DNA from: an uncultured Flavobacteriaceae bacterium
Lineage (GTDB): Bacteria > Bacteroidota > Bacteroidia > Flavobacteriales > Flavobacteriaceae
Reading direction: 5' to 3'
DNA length: 51,489 bases
Assembly (NCBI GenBank): GCA_905181825.1
Contig: CAJIZJ010000015.1
Span: 1-51,489 of the forward strand
Position 1 is the stretch's first letter; every line of letters begins with the position of its first letter. Below are positions 35,044 to 44,680 of the stretch, one piece after another. Position numbers and translations under genes: made by a program. Below the pieces are notes generated by a model. It was given only the letters and a program-made list of their open reading frames with translations, was not told where the DNA came from and made no database searches.

Positions 35044-36732
35044 ATGAAAACTACTATTTTTAGCCTTCTTTTTTTTATTTCTTTTTGTTATGGACAAACC
35101 CCTTATCCCCAACATTACTTTTCAGATCCTCTAGATATTAATTTAATTTTATCTGGTTCCTTTGCTGAATTAAGAACTAATCATTTTCATTCTGGTTTAG
35201 ATATAAAAACACAAGGAAAAGAAGGATTTAAAACCTATGCTTCAGCTGCAGGGTATGTGAGCCGTATTAAGATTTCAAGATATGGTTATGGTAAAGCATT
35301 ATACATAACACATCCAAATGGCTACACGACCGTGTATGCACACTTACAAAAATTTTCTCCTACTATAGAAGCTTATGTCAAAGAGCAACAGTATCTAAAA
35401 GAGACTTTTGAGCTAGAACTGTTCCCTAAAGCAGGGACTATTAAAGTCTTAGACAGGCAGTTAATTGCCTTTACTGGAAACACAGGAGGCTCAGCAGGTC
35501 CACATCTACATTTTGAAATCAGGGACAATCAACAGCGGCCAATAAACCCTCTACTGTTTGGCTTTGATATTAAAGATACTAGGCCGCCTGTCATTTACGG
35601 TTTGTTTGGATACCCTCTTTCAGAAGACAGTCATATTGGAGGCGAGACCAAAAGAGTTGAGATTAGAATCTTGAAACAAAAAGATGGAACTTATAAATCT
35701 GAGCCTATAACTGCCTATGGCAAGATTGGATTTGGAATTATCAGTACAGATAGACAAGACTTAGCTTCTAATAAAAATGGGGTGAATAAAATTGAAACTT
35801 CCTACAACGGGAGTAGAAGTATAGACGTTGATTTTAAGCGGTTTTCGTTTGATGAAACAAAGCACCTTAACCGCTATGTCGATTATGAATTCTATTATAA
35901 AAACAAAAAAAGAATTCAAAAGTTATTTATTGAGAAAAACAACCCCCTATCTATTCTCAAAGCACACACTAACAATGGAGCTCTAAAAATAGAAAGTGAT
36001 ACAAGTTCTATATACAAAATAATTGTGAGTGACTTTAAAGGCAATCAATCGGAATTGAAGATACCTATTAAAGGAGCTTTTAAAAAATTAATAAACACAA
36101 AACTCAATAATCCAGACCTTCAACACATTAGTGCCTCAGAAGAAATATTCCTAGAAAAAGATCATGTGAGCGTGCAGATATCAAAAAACACGTTTTACGA
36201 AGACGTCGATATCCAGTTTCAAGTTTCCAATGACACTCTAAAGCTGCACACCGCAATAATTCCTCTACAAAAATCAATGACTATTAGTTTTGATATTAGC
36301 AAATATAAGGGGCATGATAAAGACCATTTATTCATTGGAAGTGTTTCGCGTTACGGAAACAAGCTCTACTATGCCTCTACAAAAAAGCGCGGAAATAGTC
36401 TTACTACACGAACGAAGTACTTAGGGAGTTATACTTTGGGAATCGATAATGAGAACCCTAAGATAAATGCAATAAACTTTAAAAACGAGAGTTGGATTAG
36501 TAAAAACAATTACCTTAAAGTTAAAATTAGTGATGAGATCTCTGGAATAAAGAACTACAGAGCAACTATTAATGACCAATGGATATTGATGGAATACGAC
36601 ACAAAAACACAACTACTTACTTATGATTTTAATGACAACATTATAATAGAAACAAAAAATAATTTAAAAATCATTGTGACGGATAATGTAGGGAATAGTT
36701 CTACATTTGAAACAATATTTTATAAAAAATAA
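35044..36732 (+). CDS. M23-family peptidase (LytM-like), secreted
   Basis: 562 residues with a signal peptide (MKTTIFSLLFFISFCYGQ). The LytM domain lies at ~35-175: zinc ligands H49 and D53 (FHSGLD) and the HLH motif H154/H156 (GPHLHFEI); all are intact, so hydrolytic activity on peptidoglycan crosslinks is plausible. The remaining ~380 residues are beta-rich, ending in SSTFETIFYKK, with no recognised domain. Followed after 11 bp by a TonB-dependent receptor. Confidence 0.88.
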   Translation: MKTTIFSLLFFISFCYGQTPYPQHYFSDPLDINLILSGSFAELRTNHFHSGLDIKTQGKEGFKTYASAAGYVSRIKISRYGYGKALYITHPNGYTTVYAHLQKFSPTIEAYVKEQQYLKETFELELFPKAGTIKVLDRQLIAFTGNTGGSAGPHLHFEIRDNQQRPINPLLFGFDIKDTRPPVIYGLFGYPLSEDSHIGGETKRVEIRILKQKDGTYKSEPITAYGKIGFGIISTDRQDLASNKNGVNKIETSYNGSRSIDVDFKRFSFDETKHLNRYVDYEFYYKNKKRIQKLFIEKNNPLSILKAHTNNGALKIESDTSSIYKIIVSDFKGNQSELKIPIKGAFKKLINTKLNNPDLQHISASEEIFLEKDHVSVQISKNTFYEDVDIQFQVSNDTLKLHTAIIPLQKSMTISFDISKYKGHDKDHLFIGSVSRYGNKLYYASTKKRGNSLTTRTKYLGSYTLGIDNENPKINAINFKNESWISKNNYLKVKISDEISGIKNYRATINDQWILMEYDTKTQLLTYDFNDNIIIETKNNLKIIVTDNVGNSSTFETIFYKK

Positions 36733-36743
36733 ACTTTATTAAT

Positions 36744-39209
36744 TTGAAACCAATTCTTGCTTATACGTTTTTACTACTCCTAATGATAACGCCAACACTG
36801 GTTGTTGGACAAACAGCCACTCTTAAAGGCATTATACTCAATGAGCAAAACCAGCCAATACAAGGAGCTAATATTAGTTCGGGTGCAAATGGCACAACCA
36901 CAAACATAAACGGATTCTATCTCCTTAAAATCCCTGCTAAAAGGGATGTAGAAATTAGAATTTCTCACCTAAATTATAAATTCATTAAGGCTACTTTCAA
37001 TCTGAAAAATGGAGAAGAGCTGGAGTTTAATCCAATTTTAAAAGATAATTACGAACAAATAGAAACAGTAGTCATTACTGGGTCAAAACGAAAAGAACTT
37101 GAAGGGATAACTACTATATCCCCTCAAATTATTAGAACTATTAAAGGCGCACAACCTGGGGTTGAAAATTTACTAAAAACGCTTCCTGGAGTAAACATTA
37201 CAAACGAACTAAGCACACAGTACTCTGTTAGAGGAGGGAATTTTGACGAAAATCTAGTGTATGTAAATGAAATAGAAGTCTACCGTCCATTTTTAGTAAG
37301 GTCTGGACAACAAGAGGGACTTAGTTTTGTGAATACGGATATGGTACAAAATTTGGACTTTTCTGCCGGTGGTTTTCAAGCTAAATATGGAGATAAATTA
37401 TCTTCAGTTTTAGACATTACTTATAGAACCCCTATTGGTTTTGGAGTCCGTGCGGACGTTAATTTATTAGGTGGCAGTATCACCACAGAAACAGTCTCCA
37501 AAAACTCTAAATTCTCAGCAATCACCGGGCTACGTTATAGAGATAACAGCCTTCTTGTAAAATCAAAAGAAACTGAAACCAATTTTAATCCAACTTTTGC
37601 AGATGCTCAAACGTATTTAACATATCGCTTTTCAGATAAGTTTCATTTAAGCTTTTTAGGAAATTTAGCAATCAACGACTACCAATATGAGCCCACAACT
37701 CGTCAAACCAACTTTGGCACTTTAGATGATCCGATCGCTCTACTAGTGTTTTATGACGGGCAGGAAAATGATAAATATCAAACCTATTTTGGGGCATTCA
37801 AAGGAAATTATTTTGTGAATGACAATTTGACTCTAAAACTTATTGCGTCTTCCTTTCACACAACTGAACAAGAATACTTTGATATTCTTGCTCAATACCG
37901 ACTTGGTGAAGTTAACAGTAATATAGGGGATGAAAACCTTGGAGATGTTGAGTTTTCAGAAGGAATTGGCTCACAACTAAACCATGCACGGAACGATTTA
38001 GATGCCTTAATTACAAATGTGGAGCATAAAGGGTACTTAAAAGCTGAAGATAATAATTTTGAATGGTCTATTAAATACACTAATGAAGATATTAGAGACC
38101 GTATTGTAGAATGGGAAGTTATTGACTCGGCGGGTTTTTTAATAAACCCACCAAATTTAGATCAATTTAATGATCAGCCCTATGCAGCCGACCAAGGCCC
38201 TATCGTTCCTTTTCAAAATATCCGAGCCACAAATAGTACACAGCTGAATCGAATCCAAGCCTACGGACAGTGGAATCGACGATCAATAATTGGTAACCAT
38301 GAAGTCTATGCGAATCTTGGAATTCGTTATCATGGTTGGTCAGTTAAAGGGGATGGAATTGCGAATAATTCACAAAGTGTAATCAGTCCACGAATACAAC
38401 TTGCAATTAAGCCTGATTGGAATAAAGACATGTTATTTCGTTTGAGTGGAGGATTGTATTACCAACCGCCGTTTTATCGTGAACTAAGAGACAGCGACGG
38501 TATTGTCAATAGCAATGTAAAAGCGCAAAAATCTGTTCACTTGGTCTTAGCTAATGAATATAGTTTCAAAATGTGGGATCGACCTTTTAAGCTGATTTCT
38601 GAAGCATACTATAAAGATATAAGTAATGTAAACCCCTATACTGTAGAAAATGTAAGGATCCGCTATGCGGCGGCTAATAATGCAGAAGCTTACGCCTATG
38701 GACTGGATCTACGCTTAAACGGCGAATTTGTTCCCGGAAGTGAATCCTGGTTTTCCTTTGGTTACCTAAAAACAGAAGAAAACATAAATAATCAAGGATA
38801 CATTGCACGGCCAACAGATCAACGTTTAAAATTTGGAATTTTATTTCAGGATTATATACCACAGTTACCAAATATGAAAATGTATTTAAACCTAGTTTAT
38901 AACACTGGGGTTCCTGGTGGTTCTCCAAGTTATGCCAGTCCCTATAATTACCAAAATCGTTTACCAGACTATAAGCGTGCAGATGTAGGGATGTCCTATG
39001 TTATTATTGACTCTAACAAAAAGGGAACTAAGGCTTGGCAGAAACCATTCAAAGAATTATCTGTAGGTCTTGAAATATTTAACATGTTTGATGTTCAGAA
39101 CTCAATCACAAATACATGGGTAAGAGATGTATATTCCAAGCGACAATATTCAATTCCAAATTACCTAACGCCTAGGGTGTTTAATCTTAGATTAGGAATG
39201 CGATTTTAA
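36744..39209 (+). CDS. TonB-dependent outer-membrane receptor
   Basis: 821 residues. TTG start at 36744 gives a signal peptide (MKPILAYTFLLLLMITP). Residues ~24-105 form a carboxypeptidase-regulatory-like beta domain (ATLKGIILNEQNQPIQGANI), then the plug (LKTLPGVNI, YSVRGGNFDENLVYVNEIEV near 140-175) and a 22-strand-type barrel ending in LRLGMRF with terminal Phe. It imports an unknown ligand; there is no SusD next to it, so it is not a SusCD polysaccharide locus. The C-terminus overlaps the convergent cysteine desulfurase gene by 4 bp. Confidence 0.92.
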   Translation: MKPILAYTFLLLLMITPTLVVGQTATLKGIILNEQNQPIQGANISSGANGTTTNINGFYLLKIPAKRDVEIRISHLNYKFIKATFNLKNGEELEFNPILKDNYEQIETVVITGSKRKELEGITTISPQIIRTIKGAQPGVENLLKTLPGVNITNELSTQYSVRGGNFDENLVYVNEIEVYRPFLVRSGQQEGLSFVNTDMVQNLDFSAGGFQAKYGDKLSSVLDITYRTPIGFGVRADVNLLGGSITTETVSKNSKFSAITGLRYRDNSLLVKSKETETNFNPTFADAQTYLTYRFSDKFHLSFLGNLAINDYQYEPTTRQTNFGTLDDPIALLVFYDGQENDKYQTYFGAFKGNYFVNDNLTLKLIASSFHTTEQEYFDILAQYRLGEVNSNIGDENLGDVEFSEGIGSQLNHARNDLDALITNVEHKGYLKAEDNNFEWSIKYTNEDIRDRIVEWEVIDSAGFLINPPNLDQFNDQPYAADQGPIVPFQNIRATNSTQLNRIQAYGQWNRRSIIGNHEVYANLGIRYHGWSVKGDGIANNSQSVISPRIQLAIKPDWNKDMLFRLSGGLYYQPPFYRELRDSDGIVNSNVKAQKSVHLVLANEYSFKMWDRPFKLISEAYYKDISNVNPYTVENVRIRYAAANNAEAYAYGLDLRLNGEFVPGSESWFSFGYLKTEENINNQGYIARPTDQRLKFGILFQDYIPQLPNMKMYLNLVYNTGVPGGSPSYASPYNYQNRLPDYKRADVGMSYVIIDSNKKGTKAWQKPFKELSVGLEIFNMFDVQNSITNTWVRDVYSKRQYSIPNYLTPRVFNLRLGMRF

Positions 39210-40360
39210 GAATTTGTCTCGTTTACTAACTCTTTAAGAATTCCTACAACAGTGTCTAGCTCTTGTTTTGTATTATAAATACTAAAAGAAAAACGAATAG
39301 AGGGTTTTTCCATATCATCTTTTTGGAGAATTTGTGATAAAACATGAGATCCTTTACCACTCCCACTTTGACAGGCACTTCCTTTAGAACATGCTATTCC
39401 TTTTAAATCAAGCTGAAATAAAAACATAGGAGCATTGGAGGCAGATACAGGTAAGCATACATTAACAAGTGTGTACGTGCTATTTTCTGAATCACTACAA
39501 GATCCATTAAATTTAACCCCTGGAATATGGGTATTTAACTCTGAAATAAAATATGACTTCAGTTCCTTAACAAAGTTGTTTTCATGTTCTAAAAACTCAT
39601 AGGATATGGACAAAGCTTCGTCAAGTCCAACGATATCATGAATACTTTCAGTTCCAGCACGAATGCCTCGCTCTTGAGTCCCTCCGATAATTAATGACTT
39701 AAGACCTGAGTTTTTTCTAATAAAAGCAAAACCCACTCCTTTAGGACCGTGGAATTTATGAGCACTAGCAACTAAAAAATCAACTGGGGTTTGCTGTACA
39801 TCAATAGGATAGTGACCAATAGATTGAACAGTATCACTATGAAAAAGGGTGTTATTGGCTTGACATAAATTAGCTACTTTTTGAATATCTAAAATAGTCC
39901 CAATTTCGTTATTGATATGCATTAATGAAACTAAAGTCTTTTTAGTGGATTTTAAAAGAAACTCCAAATGAGTATAGTCAATACATCCATCTTCTAAAAT
40001 ATCCACATAGCTAACATCTATTCCGAAATCAAGAACTAGTTGTTCAACTGTGTAAAGAACGGCGTGGTGTTCAATTTTTGAAGTAATAATATGCGTGACT
40101 TTTAAATCTTTTACTGAGGACCTAAGAGCTAAATTGTCAGCTTCAGTACCTCCGGATGTGAAAATTATTTCGGACGGTAACGCATTAATATGAGCAGCTA
40201 TTCGTTTCCTACAACTCTCAATAATAGATTTAGACGAACGACCAAAAGCATGAGTAGATGATGCGTTCCCATAGTTAGATTTTAAGACCTCTGACATCTT
40301 AGAAATAACTTCATCTCTAATTTGAGTTGTAGCAGCATTGTCAAGGTAGATTGGGTTCAT
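39206..40360 (-). CDS. Cysteine desulfurase (NifS/IscS-like)
   Basis: 384-residue PLP enzyme taking sulfur from cysteine for Fe-S or thio-tRNA formation. YLDNAATTQ at 5-13, TSGGTEADN at 68-76, PLP lysine K202 (SAHKFHGPKG) and the catalytic cysteine C330 in the SKGSACQSG loop. No IscU, IscR or Suf genes next to it, so its acceptor cannot be told; tRNA thiolation or stand-alone NifS function are both possible. A strong promoter lies at 40378-40406. Confidence 0.93.
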   Translation of the reverse strand: MNPIYLDNAATTQIRDEVISKMSEVLKSNYGNASSTHAFGRSSKSIIESCRKRIAAHINALPSEIIFTSGGTEADNLALRSSVKDLKVTHIITSKIEHHAVLYTVEQLVLDFGIDVSYVDILEDGCIDYTHLEFLLKSTKKTLVSLMHINNEIGTILDIQKVANLCQANNTLFHSDTVQSIGHYPIDVQQTPVDFLVASAHKFHGPKGVGFAFIRKNSGLKSLIIGGTQERGIRAGTESIHDIVGLDEALSISYEFLEHENNFVKELKSYFISELNTHIPGVKFNGSCSDSENSTYTLVNVCLPVSASNAPMFLFQLDLKGIACSKGSACQSGSGKGSHVLSQILQKDDMEKPSIRFSFSIYNTKQELDTVVGILKELVNETNS

Positions 40361-40377
40361 AGCAATTGGTTTTTTTA

Positions 40378-40406
40378 CAAAACTAATAAAATAAAATTAT
40401 AGTCAA
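40378..40406 (-). promoter_or_regulatory. Cysteine desulfurase promoter (TTG-N18-TAGTTTTG)
   Basis: On the minus strand: TTG at 40406-40404, 18-bp spacer, TAGTTTTG at 40385-40378, 17 bp before the ATG at 40360. Confidence 0.62.
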
Positions 40407-40434
40407 ATTTATTCGAATTATTTAACAAATCAGT

Positions 40435-40442
40435 TACTTTTG
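40435..40442 (+). promoter_or_regulatory. Likely -7 box of Asp-rich lipoprotein gene (TACTTTTG)
   Basis: TACTTTTG 19 bp before the ATG at 40462; no TTG at standard distance. Confidence 0.45.
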
Positions 40443-40461
40443 TAGTAAATATGAATTTAAT

Positions 40462-41334
40462 ATGCGAATCTTTCTAGTCTTATTATTTAGTTCCTTTGTT
40501 TTCATTTCTTGCGATGATGGAGATGTAATTTCTGTTCAGTTAGATTTTGACAAAACTCTAACACGTTGTGGAGATGAAACCTCTTCAAGTTATATTTTGT
40601 ACGATACAAGAAATGATCCTTTTGAGTCCTTAACACTTTTATTTCCAAATAACTCACAAGCAGAAGCTATTTTTACTCCTGAAGACTCTGGTAATCTTAT
40701 AACAATTCCTATTAATGGCAATTCTGTAAGGTTTAATTACAGAACCTATACAGCAGATCCAAACACATATATATGTCAAGACATTCCAGACGCTAGCGTT
40801 TCTGTAATTGATAATTACGAAGCCTCAAGTGGAGATGCTATATTCACAACCACTTTTGAAGATGATGATAACGATGGAGTGCCCAATGCCTTAGAATTTG
40901 ATGGAGATACAGACGGAGATGGAATACCTAACTACAAAGACTATGACGATGATGGAGATAATGTGCCAACAATAAACGAAAGTCCTGATCCTAACGGAGA
41001 TGGAGATTTATCAGACATGAAAGATACTGACAGCGATTCAATTCCTGACTACCTAGACATGGACGACGACAATGATGGCACCGATACCAAATTTGAAGAC
41101 GAAAATAACAATGGTAATTTATTTGATGACCTCGCTATTGGGGCTAATGTCGCTCGTTTTTTAGATGGCACAGTGAATACTACTTATGAAATTGATGTTG
41201 TAAAAGTAAACCAGTTTAGTAGAGATTATAAAGTTAATGTTACTTTAGAAGACATTGATATCTCTATTTTATCTACAGACAGCTTTTTCCTTGGCACCTA
41301 CAAATACACTGTTGATTATCCTATTTTAGACTGA
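40462..41334 (+). CDS. SPII lipoprotein with Asp-rich calcium-binding-type repeats
   Basis: 290 residues. Lipobox FVFISC with Cys17, followed by DD. The N-terminal half is beta-rich; residues ~130-215 carry D-x-D-x-DG repeats (EDDDNDGVPNALEFDGDTD, DSDSIPDYLDMDDDNDG) like thrombospondin type-3 calcium loops, which fold only with bound Ca2+. The C-terminal part is a small beta domain. Probably outer-membrane anchored. It overlaps the convergent Smr gene by 19 bp at its 3' end. Confidence 0.88.
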   Translation: MRIFLVLLFSSFVFISCDDGDVISVQLDFDKTLTRCGDETSSSYILYDTRNDPFESLTLLFPNNSQAEAIFTPEDSGNLITIPINGNSVRFNYRTYTADPNTYICQDIPDASVSVIDNYEASSGDAIFTTTFEDDDNDGVPNALEFDGDTDGDGIPNYKDYDDDGDNVPTINESPDPNGDGDLSDMKDTDSDSIPDYLDMDDDNDGTDTKFEDENNNGNLFDDLAIGANVARFLDGTVNTTYEIDVVKVNQFSRDYKVNVTLEDIDISILSTDSFFLGTYKYTVDYPILD

Positions 41335-41876
41335 AAGATATAAACCTCTGTTGCTCCTTGTCCGTATTTTTGGTAGTTAGCATCGTAGAACTTTATACCC
41401 TCATAACGTTTAAATAAATATTCAAGTTCAATTTTTAGTACGCCCTCGCCTACTCCATGTATAAATACAATTTTTTGGATGCGCTTTTGCATTGCAAATT
41501 CCAAACGTCGCTTAGCTGTTTCTAATTGTAAATTAAGCATTTCGTGATTTTGCATCCCCCGTGCGTTTTTTACAAGTTGGTTAATATGTAAGTCAACCTC
41601 CATTGTTGGCTGATTACGGTCTTTAGAGGAAACTTTTGATGGGTTTTGCCTTTTCTTTGACTCTTTATCAGTTAACACACTGTCAAGGGAAGTGTTAGAA
41701 AACAATGAGTGTACACCCATTAAATTCTCTTTAATTTTAACTAATTCATTAGAGTCAAAAACCAAGTCGAAACCTGTGGAGGTCGCTACTGTTATTTCAG
41801 AACCTTGTATACTTGTAATTGTTCCAGACAAATCATCGTCAAGTACTGCAACTGCGTCATTAATTTTAAATTTCAT
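41316..41876 (-). CDS. Smr-domain protein (MutS2 C-terminal-like)
   Basis: 186 residues. N-terminal ~75 residues form a small beta-barrel-like part (FKINDAVAVLDDDLSGTI...); the C-terminal ~90 residues are a Smr domain with EVDLHIN and the HGVGEGVLK loop. Smr domains nick or bind nucleic acid and occur in MutS2; a stand-alone version with the same N-terminal part is common in Bacteroidota. No ATPase motif is present. It starts inside the 4-bp ATGA overlap with the upstream small membrane gene. Confidence 0.85.
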   Translation of the reverse strand: MKFKINDAVAVLDDDLSGTITSIQGSEITVATSTGFDLVFDSNELVKIKENLMGVHSLFSNTSLDSVLTDKESKKRQNPSKVSSKDRNQPTMEVDLHINQLVKNARGMQNHEMLNLQLETAKRRLEFAMQKRIQKIVFIHGVGEGVLKIELEYLFKRYEGIKFYDANYQKYGQGATEVYIFQSKIG

Positions 41877-42073
41877 TCTTCTTCGTCATTTTCTATGAAT
41901 GAATCATTATGAGGGCGATCCCCTATTCCTTTGGTAATATTATATAATGCAAACATCAATAAACACAAGCCACCTATCTGAATTAATAGGTCAGGCACAT
42001 CCACAAATTCTTGAATTAGAACCATGAAAACTCCTAAAACCAAACACACGAAATAAAAAGACCTATTAGACAT
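41873..42073 (-). CDS. Small two-TM membrane protein (66 aa)
   Basis: The ATG at 42073 (MSNRSFYF) is preferred over the one at 42094, which adds seven residues with no conservation signal. Two hydrophobic helices (~5-23 and ~29-48) and an acidic C-terminus (NDEEE). No recognised family. It overlaps the Smr gene by 4 bp, so translation is likely coupled. Confidence 0.65.
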   Translation of the reverse strand: MSNRSFYFVCLVLGVFMVLIQEFVDVPDLLIQIGGLCLLMFALYNITKGIGDRPHNDSFIENDEEE

Positions 42074-42188
42074 CTTGAATAATTTATAATTCAAAATTAC
42101 AGCTTTTGAATTAATGGAAATAGTAAAGACAATTTTTTATTACGAAAATATTTTTCGTTCTTTGAAAAGTTGATATTAAAGCTACATT

Positions 42189-42473
42189 ATGCCGTTAGAA
42201 GATTTCATGATCCCATGCCTTAGTAAAGCCCTTTTTGGCTATGAATGCATGGGCTGTGGGTTTCAACGCGCACTATTCTTAATATGGAAAGGATCTTTTC
42301 TAGAGGCTTTTTATATGTATGCTGCAATTTACCCGCTATTAATTCTTTTCTGTTACATAATAGTGACGCACTTTTATAAATTCCAACACTACAAAAAAGG
42401 CATTAATATCCTGTCAATACTATCAATAGTAACAATAATAACAAGCTACACTATTAAACAACTATATATCTAA
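42189..42473 (+). CDS. DUF2752 family membrane protein
   Basis: 94 residues. The family signature is visible at the N-terminus: PCLSKALFGYECMGCGFQRA, with Cys10, Cys20 and Cys23 positioned for redox or metal contact; then two hydrophobic helices (~40-62 and ~72-91). Function unknown. It is followed 6 bp later by the CCC-motif membrane protein, and the two are usually found together in this group as I recall. Confidence 0.85.
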   Translation: MPLEDFMIPCLSKALFGYECMGCGFQRALFLIWKGSFLEAFYMYAAIYPLLILFCYIIVTHFYKFQHYKKGINILSILSIVTIITSYTIKQLYI

Positions 42474-42479
42474 ATTAAA

Positions 42480-42806
42480 ATGAAAAAACAATTAAACACC
42501 ACGCTTACTTACGTATTAAGTATTATCGGATTATTATGCTGCTGCTTTGGCGGTCTGGGATTTCTAATTTCAGGACCAGCATTTCTTATTGCTCATAACA
42601 AACTAAAAGATGCCACACAAAACCCTGATGATTACGAAGGGAATTTCAAGGCTATGAATACTGCTAAAATAATTGCATTAATCATTTTAATTATAAATGT
42701 ATTGTACTTAGTTTACAATCTTTATATCTATTTTTCTGGAGGCTATGAAGACGCGTTTCAAGAATTTCAAGAAGCTATGAAAGAATTTGAGAAAAATTCT
42801 AAGTAA
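42480..42806 (+). CDS. CCC-motif membrane protein (DUF4190-like)
   Basis: 108 residues with two membrane helices: residues ~10-34 holding the LLCCCFGGLGFLISGPAFL run (three adjacent cysteines) and ~58-82. An acidic, Phe-rich tail (FQEFQEAMKEFEKNSK) follows. No enzymatic motif. The terminator directly after it ends the two-gene DUF2752 unit. Confidence 0.82.
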   Translation: MKKQLNTTLTYVLSIIGLLCCCFGGLGFLISGPAFLIAHNKLKDATQNPDDYEGNFKAMNTAKIIALIILIINVLYLVYNLYIYFSGGYEDAFQEFQEAMKEFEKNSK

Positions 42807-42814
42807 TAATATCT

Positions 42815-42840
42815 ATCCCCTTTAACAAAGGGGATTTTTA
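42815..42840 (+). terminator. Terminator after CCC-motif gene
   Basis: Stem ATCCCCTTT (42815-42823) / AAAGGGGAT (42827-42835), loop AAC, then five T (TTTTTA). Confidence 0.85.
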
Positions 42841-42907
42841 TTGGTTAATTCAAAAGTCATAAAATAAGATTAACGTTTCGTTAGCACTAGTACATTTAAT
42901 TATTAAT

Positions 42908-42915
42908 TAATTTTG
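42908..42915 (+). promoter_or_regulatory. Possible gapN -7 box (TAATTTTG)
   Basis: TAATTTTG 26 bp before the gapN ATG at 42942; no TTG at standard distance. Confidence 0.45.
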
Positions 42916-42941
42916 CAATACACTAACTAACAAACGATTAT

Positions 42942-44528
42942 ATGACTTTCAAAAAAGCCCCTGATGAGTATCAAATAAATGATTTAATTAAGCAAACAAA
43001 CTACCTTGTCAACGGAGAGTTAAAAGAATGGTCAGGAAAAATGACTGATGTATTCTCAACCATTTCTTCAACCGAGGATTACCAACCAACATTACTTGGA
43101 TCTGTTCCTGAACTCACCAAAGAGCAAGCTCTTGAAGCATTAGATGCAGCATCAGCAGCGTATAACAATGGGCAAGGCTTATGGCCAACAATGAAAGTTG
43201 CGGATCGAATTTCTTGCATGGAAAAATTTGCCGAGCAAATGAAAACCAAACGTGCTACAGTTGTGAAATATCTGATGTGGGAAATTGGAAAAAATCTAGC
43301 TGATTCAGAAAAAGAATTTGATAGAACTGTTGACTATATTTACGACACGATCGATGACTACAAACAATTAGATCGGAATTCTGCTAAATTTCAAAAACAC
43401 TCAGGGGTACATGCGCACATTAGAAGAGGCCCTATTGGAGTTGTTTTGTGTCTAGGACCTTACAACTACCCTTTAAATGAAACATTTGCACTGTTGATTC
43501 CTGCGTTAATTATGGGTAACACTACAGTGTTTAAACCTGCTAAACTTGGAGTACTTTTATTATCTCCACTACTAGAAGCCTTTCAAAATAGCTTTCCAAA
43601 AGGAGTTGTAAATGTACTGTATGGTCGTGGTCGTGTACTTGCCACCCCTATTATGGAAACAGGTAAAATAGACGTTTTAGCTTTAATTGGACATAGCAGT
43701 TCAGCGAATGCACTACAAAATAGCCACCCAAAAAGTAACCGCCTGCGTTCCGTATTGGGACTAGAAGCTAAAAACCCTGGAATTGTACTTCCAGACGCAG
43801 ATTTAGACCTAGCAATAGATGAGTGTATTGCTGGAACTTTATCCTTTAATGGGCAACGTTGTACGGCACTAAAAATACTATATGTTCACGAAAGTATCTC
43901 AGAAGCATTTAACAAACGTTTTTGTGAAAAAGTAGATGCATTAAAATTTGGAAACCCTTGGGAAGCCGGCGTAAAACTTACCCCGCTTCCAGAGCCAAAC
44001 AAACCAGCATATATAAAAGGATTAATTGAAGACGCTCAGACTAAAGGAGCAAAAATATTAAATGCTAAAGGAGGACAGATTACTGATAATTATATTTATC
44101 CAGCGGTCATGTCTAACATAAACAAAACAATGGACCTCTATGTTGAAGAACAATTTGGACCTGTTATTCCTATAATAACGTTTACTGATGTACAACAGGT
44201 ACTAGATGACATGGCAGAATCTAATTACGGACAACAAGTGAGTGTTTTTGGAGAAAACGTTAAAACGCTAGCCCCTTTAATTGATGTATTAGTAAACCTA
44301 GTATGTAGAGTTAATTTAAATAGTTCTTGCCAACGTGGACCTGATGTTTTTCCTTTCACTGGAAGAAAGGATTCAGCATTTAGTACATTAAGTGTACGAG
44401 ATGCATTGCGATCGTTCTCAATAAGAACTTTTGTAGCAACTAAAGAGAATAATGCAAATAATTCTATTTTGAAGGATCTTTTAGAATCTAAAAAATCAAA
44501 CTTTATTAGCACAGAATATTTGCTTTAG
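42942..44528 (+). CDS. gapN: NADP-dependent glyceraldehyde-3-phosphate dehydrogenase (non-phosphorylating), GapN-type
   Basis: 528-residue aldehyde dehydrogenase. Catalytic Cys in the [10 protein letters not shown] motif and general base Glu in [15 protein letters not shown](P)-binding GPYNYPLN and FKPAKLG, and the C-terminal [13 protein letters not shown] block that is typical of GapN-type enzymes. It oxidises glyceraldehyde-3-phosphate directly to 3-phosphoglycerate, giving NADPH. Substrate assignment rests on the [14 protein letters not shown]-type signature. Monocistronic; ends at a strong terminator. Confidence 0.85.
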   Translation: MTFKKAPDEYQINDLIKQTNYLVNGELKEWSGKMTDVFSTISSTEDYQPTLLGSVPELTKEQALEALDAASAAYNNGQGLWPTMKVADRISCMEKFAEQMKTKRATVVKYLMWEIGKNLADSEKEFDRTVDYIYDTIDDYKQLDRNSAKFQKHSGVHAHIRRGPIGVVLCLGPYNYPLNETFALLIPALIMGNTTVFKPAKLGVLLLSPLLEAFQNSFPKGVVNVLYGRGRVLATPIMETGKIDVLALIGHSSSANALQNSHPKSNRLRSVLGLEAKNPGIVLPDADLDLAIDECIAGTLSFNGQRCTALKILYVHESISEAFNKRFCEKVDALKFGNPWEAGVKLTPLPEPNKPAYIKGLIEDAQTKGAKILNAKGGQITDNYIYPAVMSNINKTMDLYVEEQFGPVIPIITFTDVQQVLDDMAESNYGQQVSVFGENVKTLAPLIDVLVNLVCRVNLNSSCQRGPDVFPFTGRKDSAFSTLSVRDALRSFSIRTFVATKENNANNSILKDLLESKKSNFISTEYLL

Positions 44529-44552
44529 GGCAACTCTAACTTAAATTAATTG

Positions 44553-44585
44553 AAACCCTCTATAATCATATAGAGGGTTTTTGTT
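44553..44585 (+). terminator. gapN terminator
   Basis: Stem AAACCCTCTATA (44553-44564) / TATAGAGGGTTT (44569-44580) with a 4-nt loop and a T-rich tail. Confidence 0.85.
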
Positions 44586-44680
44586 TTATACAATACAGTC
44601 ATAGCTATAACTTAAGTTGTGTTTTGAAATTAATAAAAATTTACCTTATATTGATGAATTATAAATCAAAAAAAACAATT

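Noticed and set aside
36744-39209. SusC of a polysaccharide utilisation locus
   Set aside because: No SusD-like gene next to it and length is 821 aa; it is better described as a general TonB-dependent receptor.
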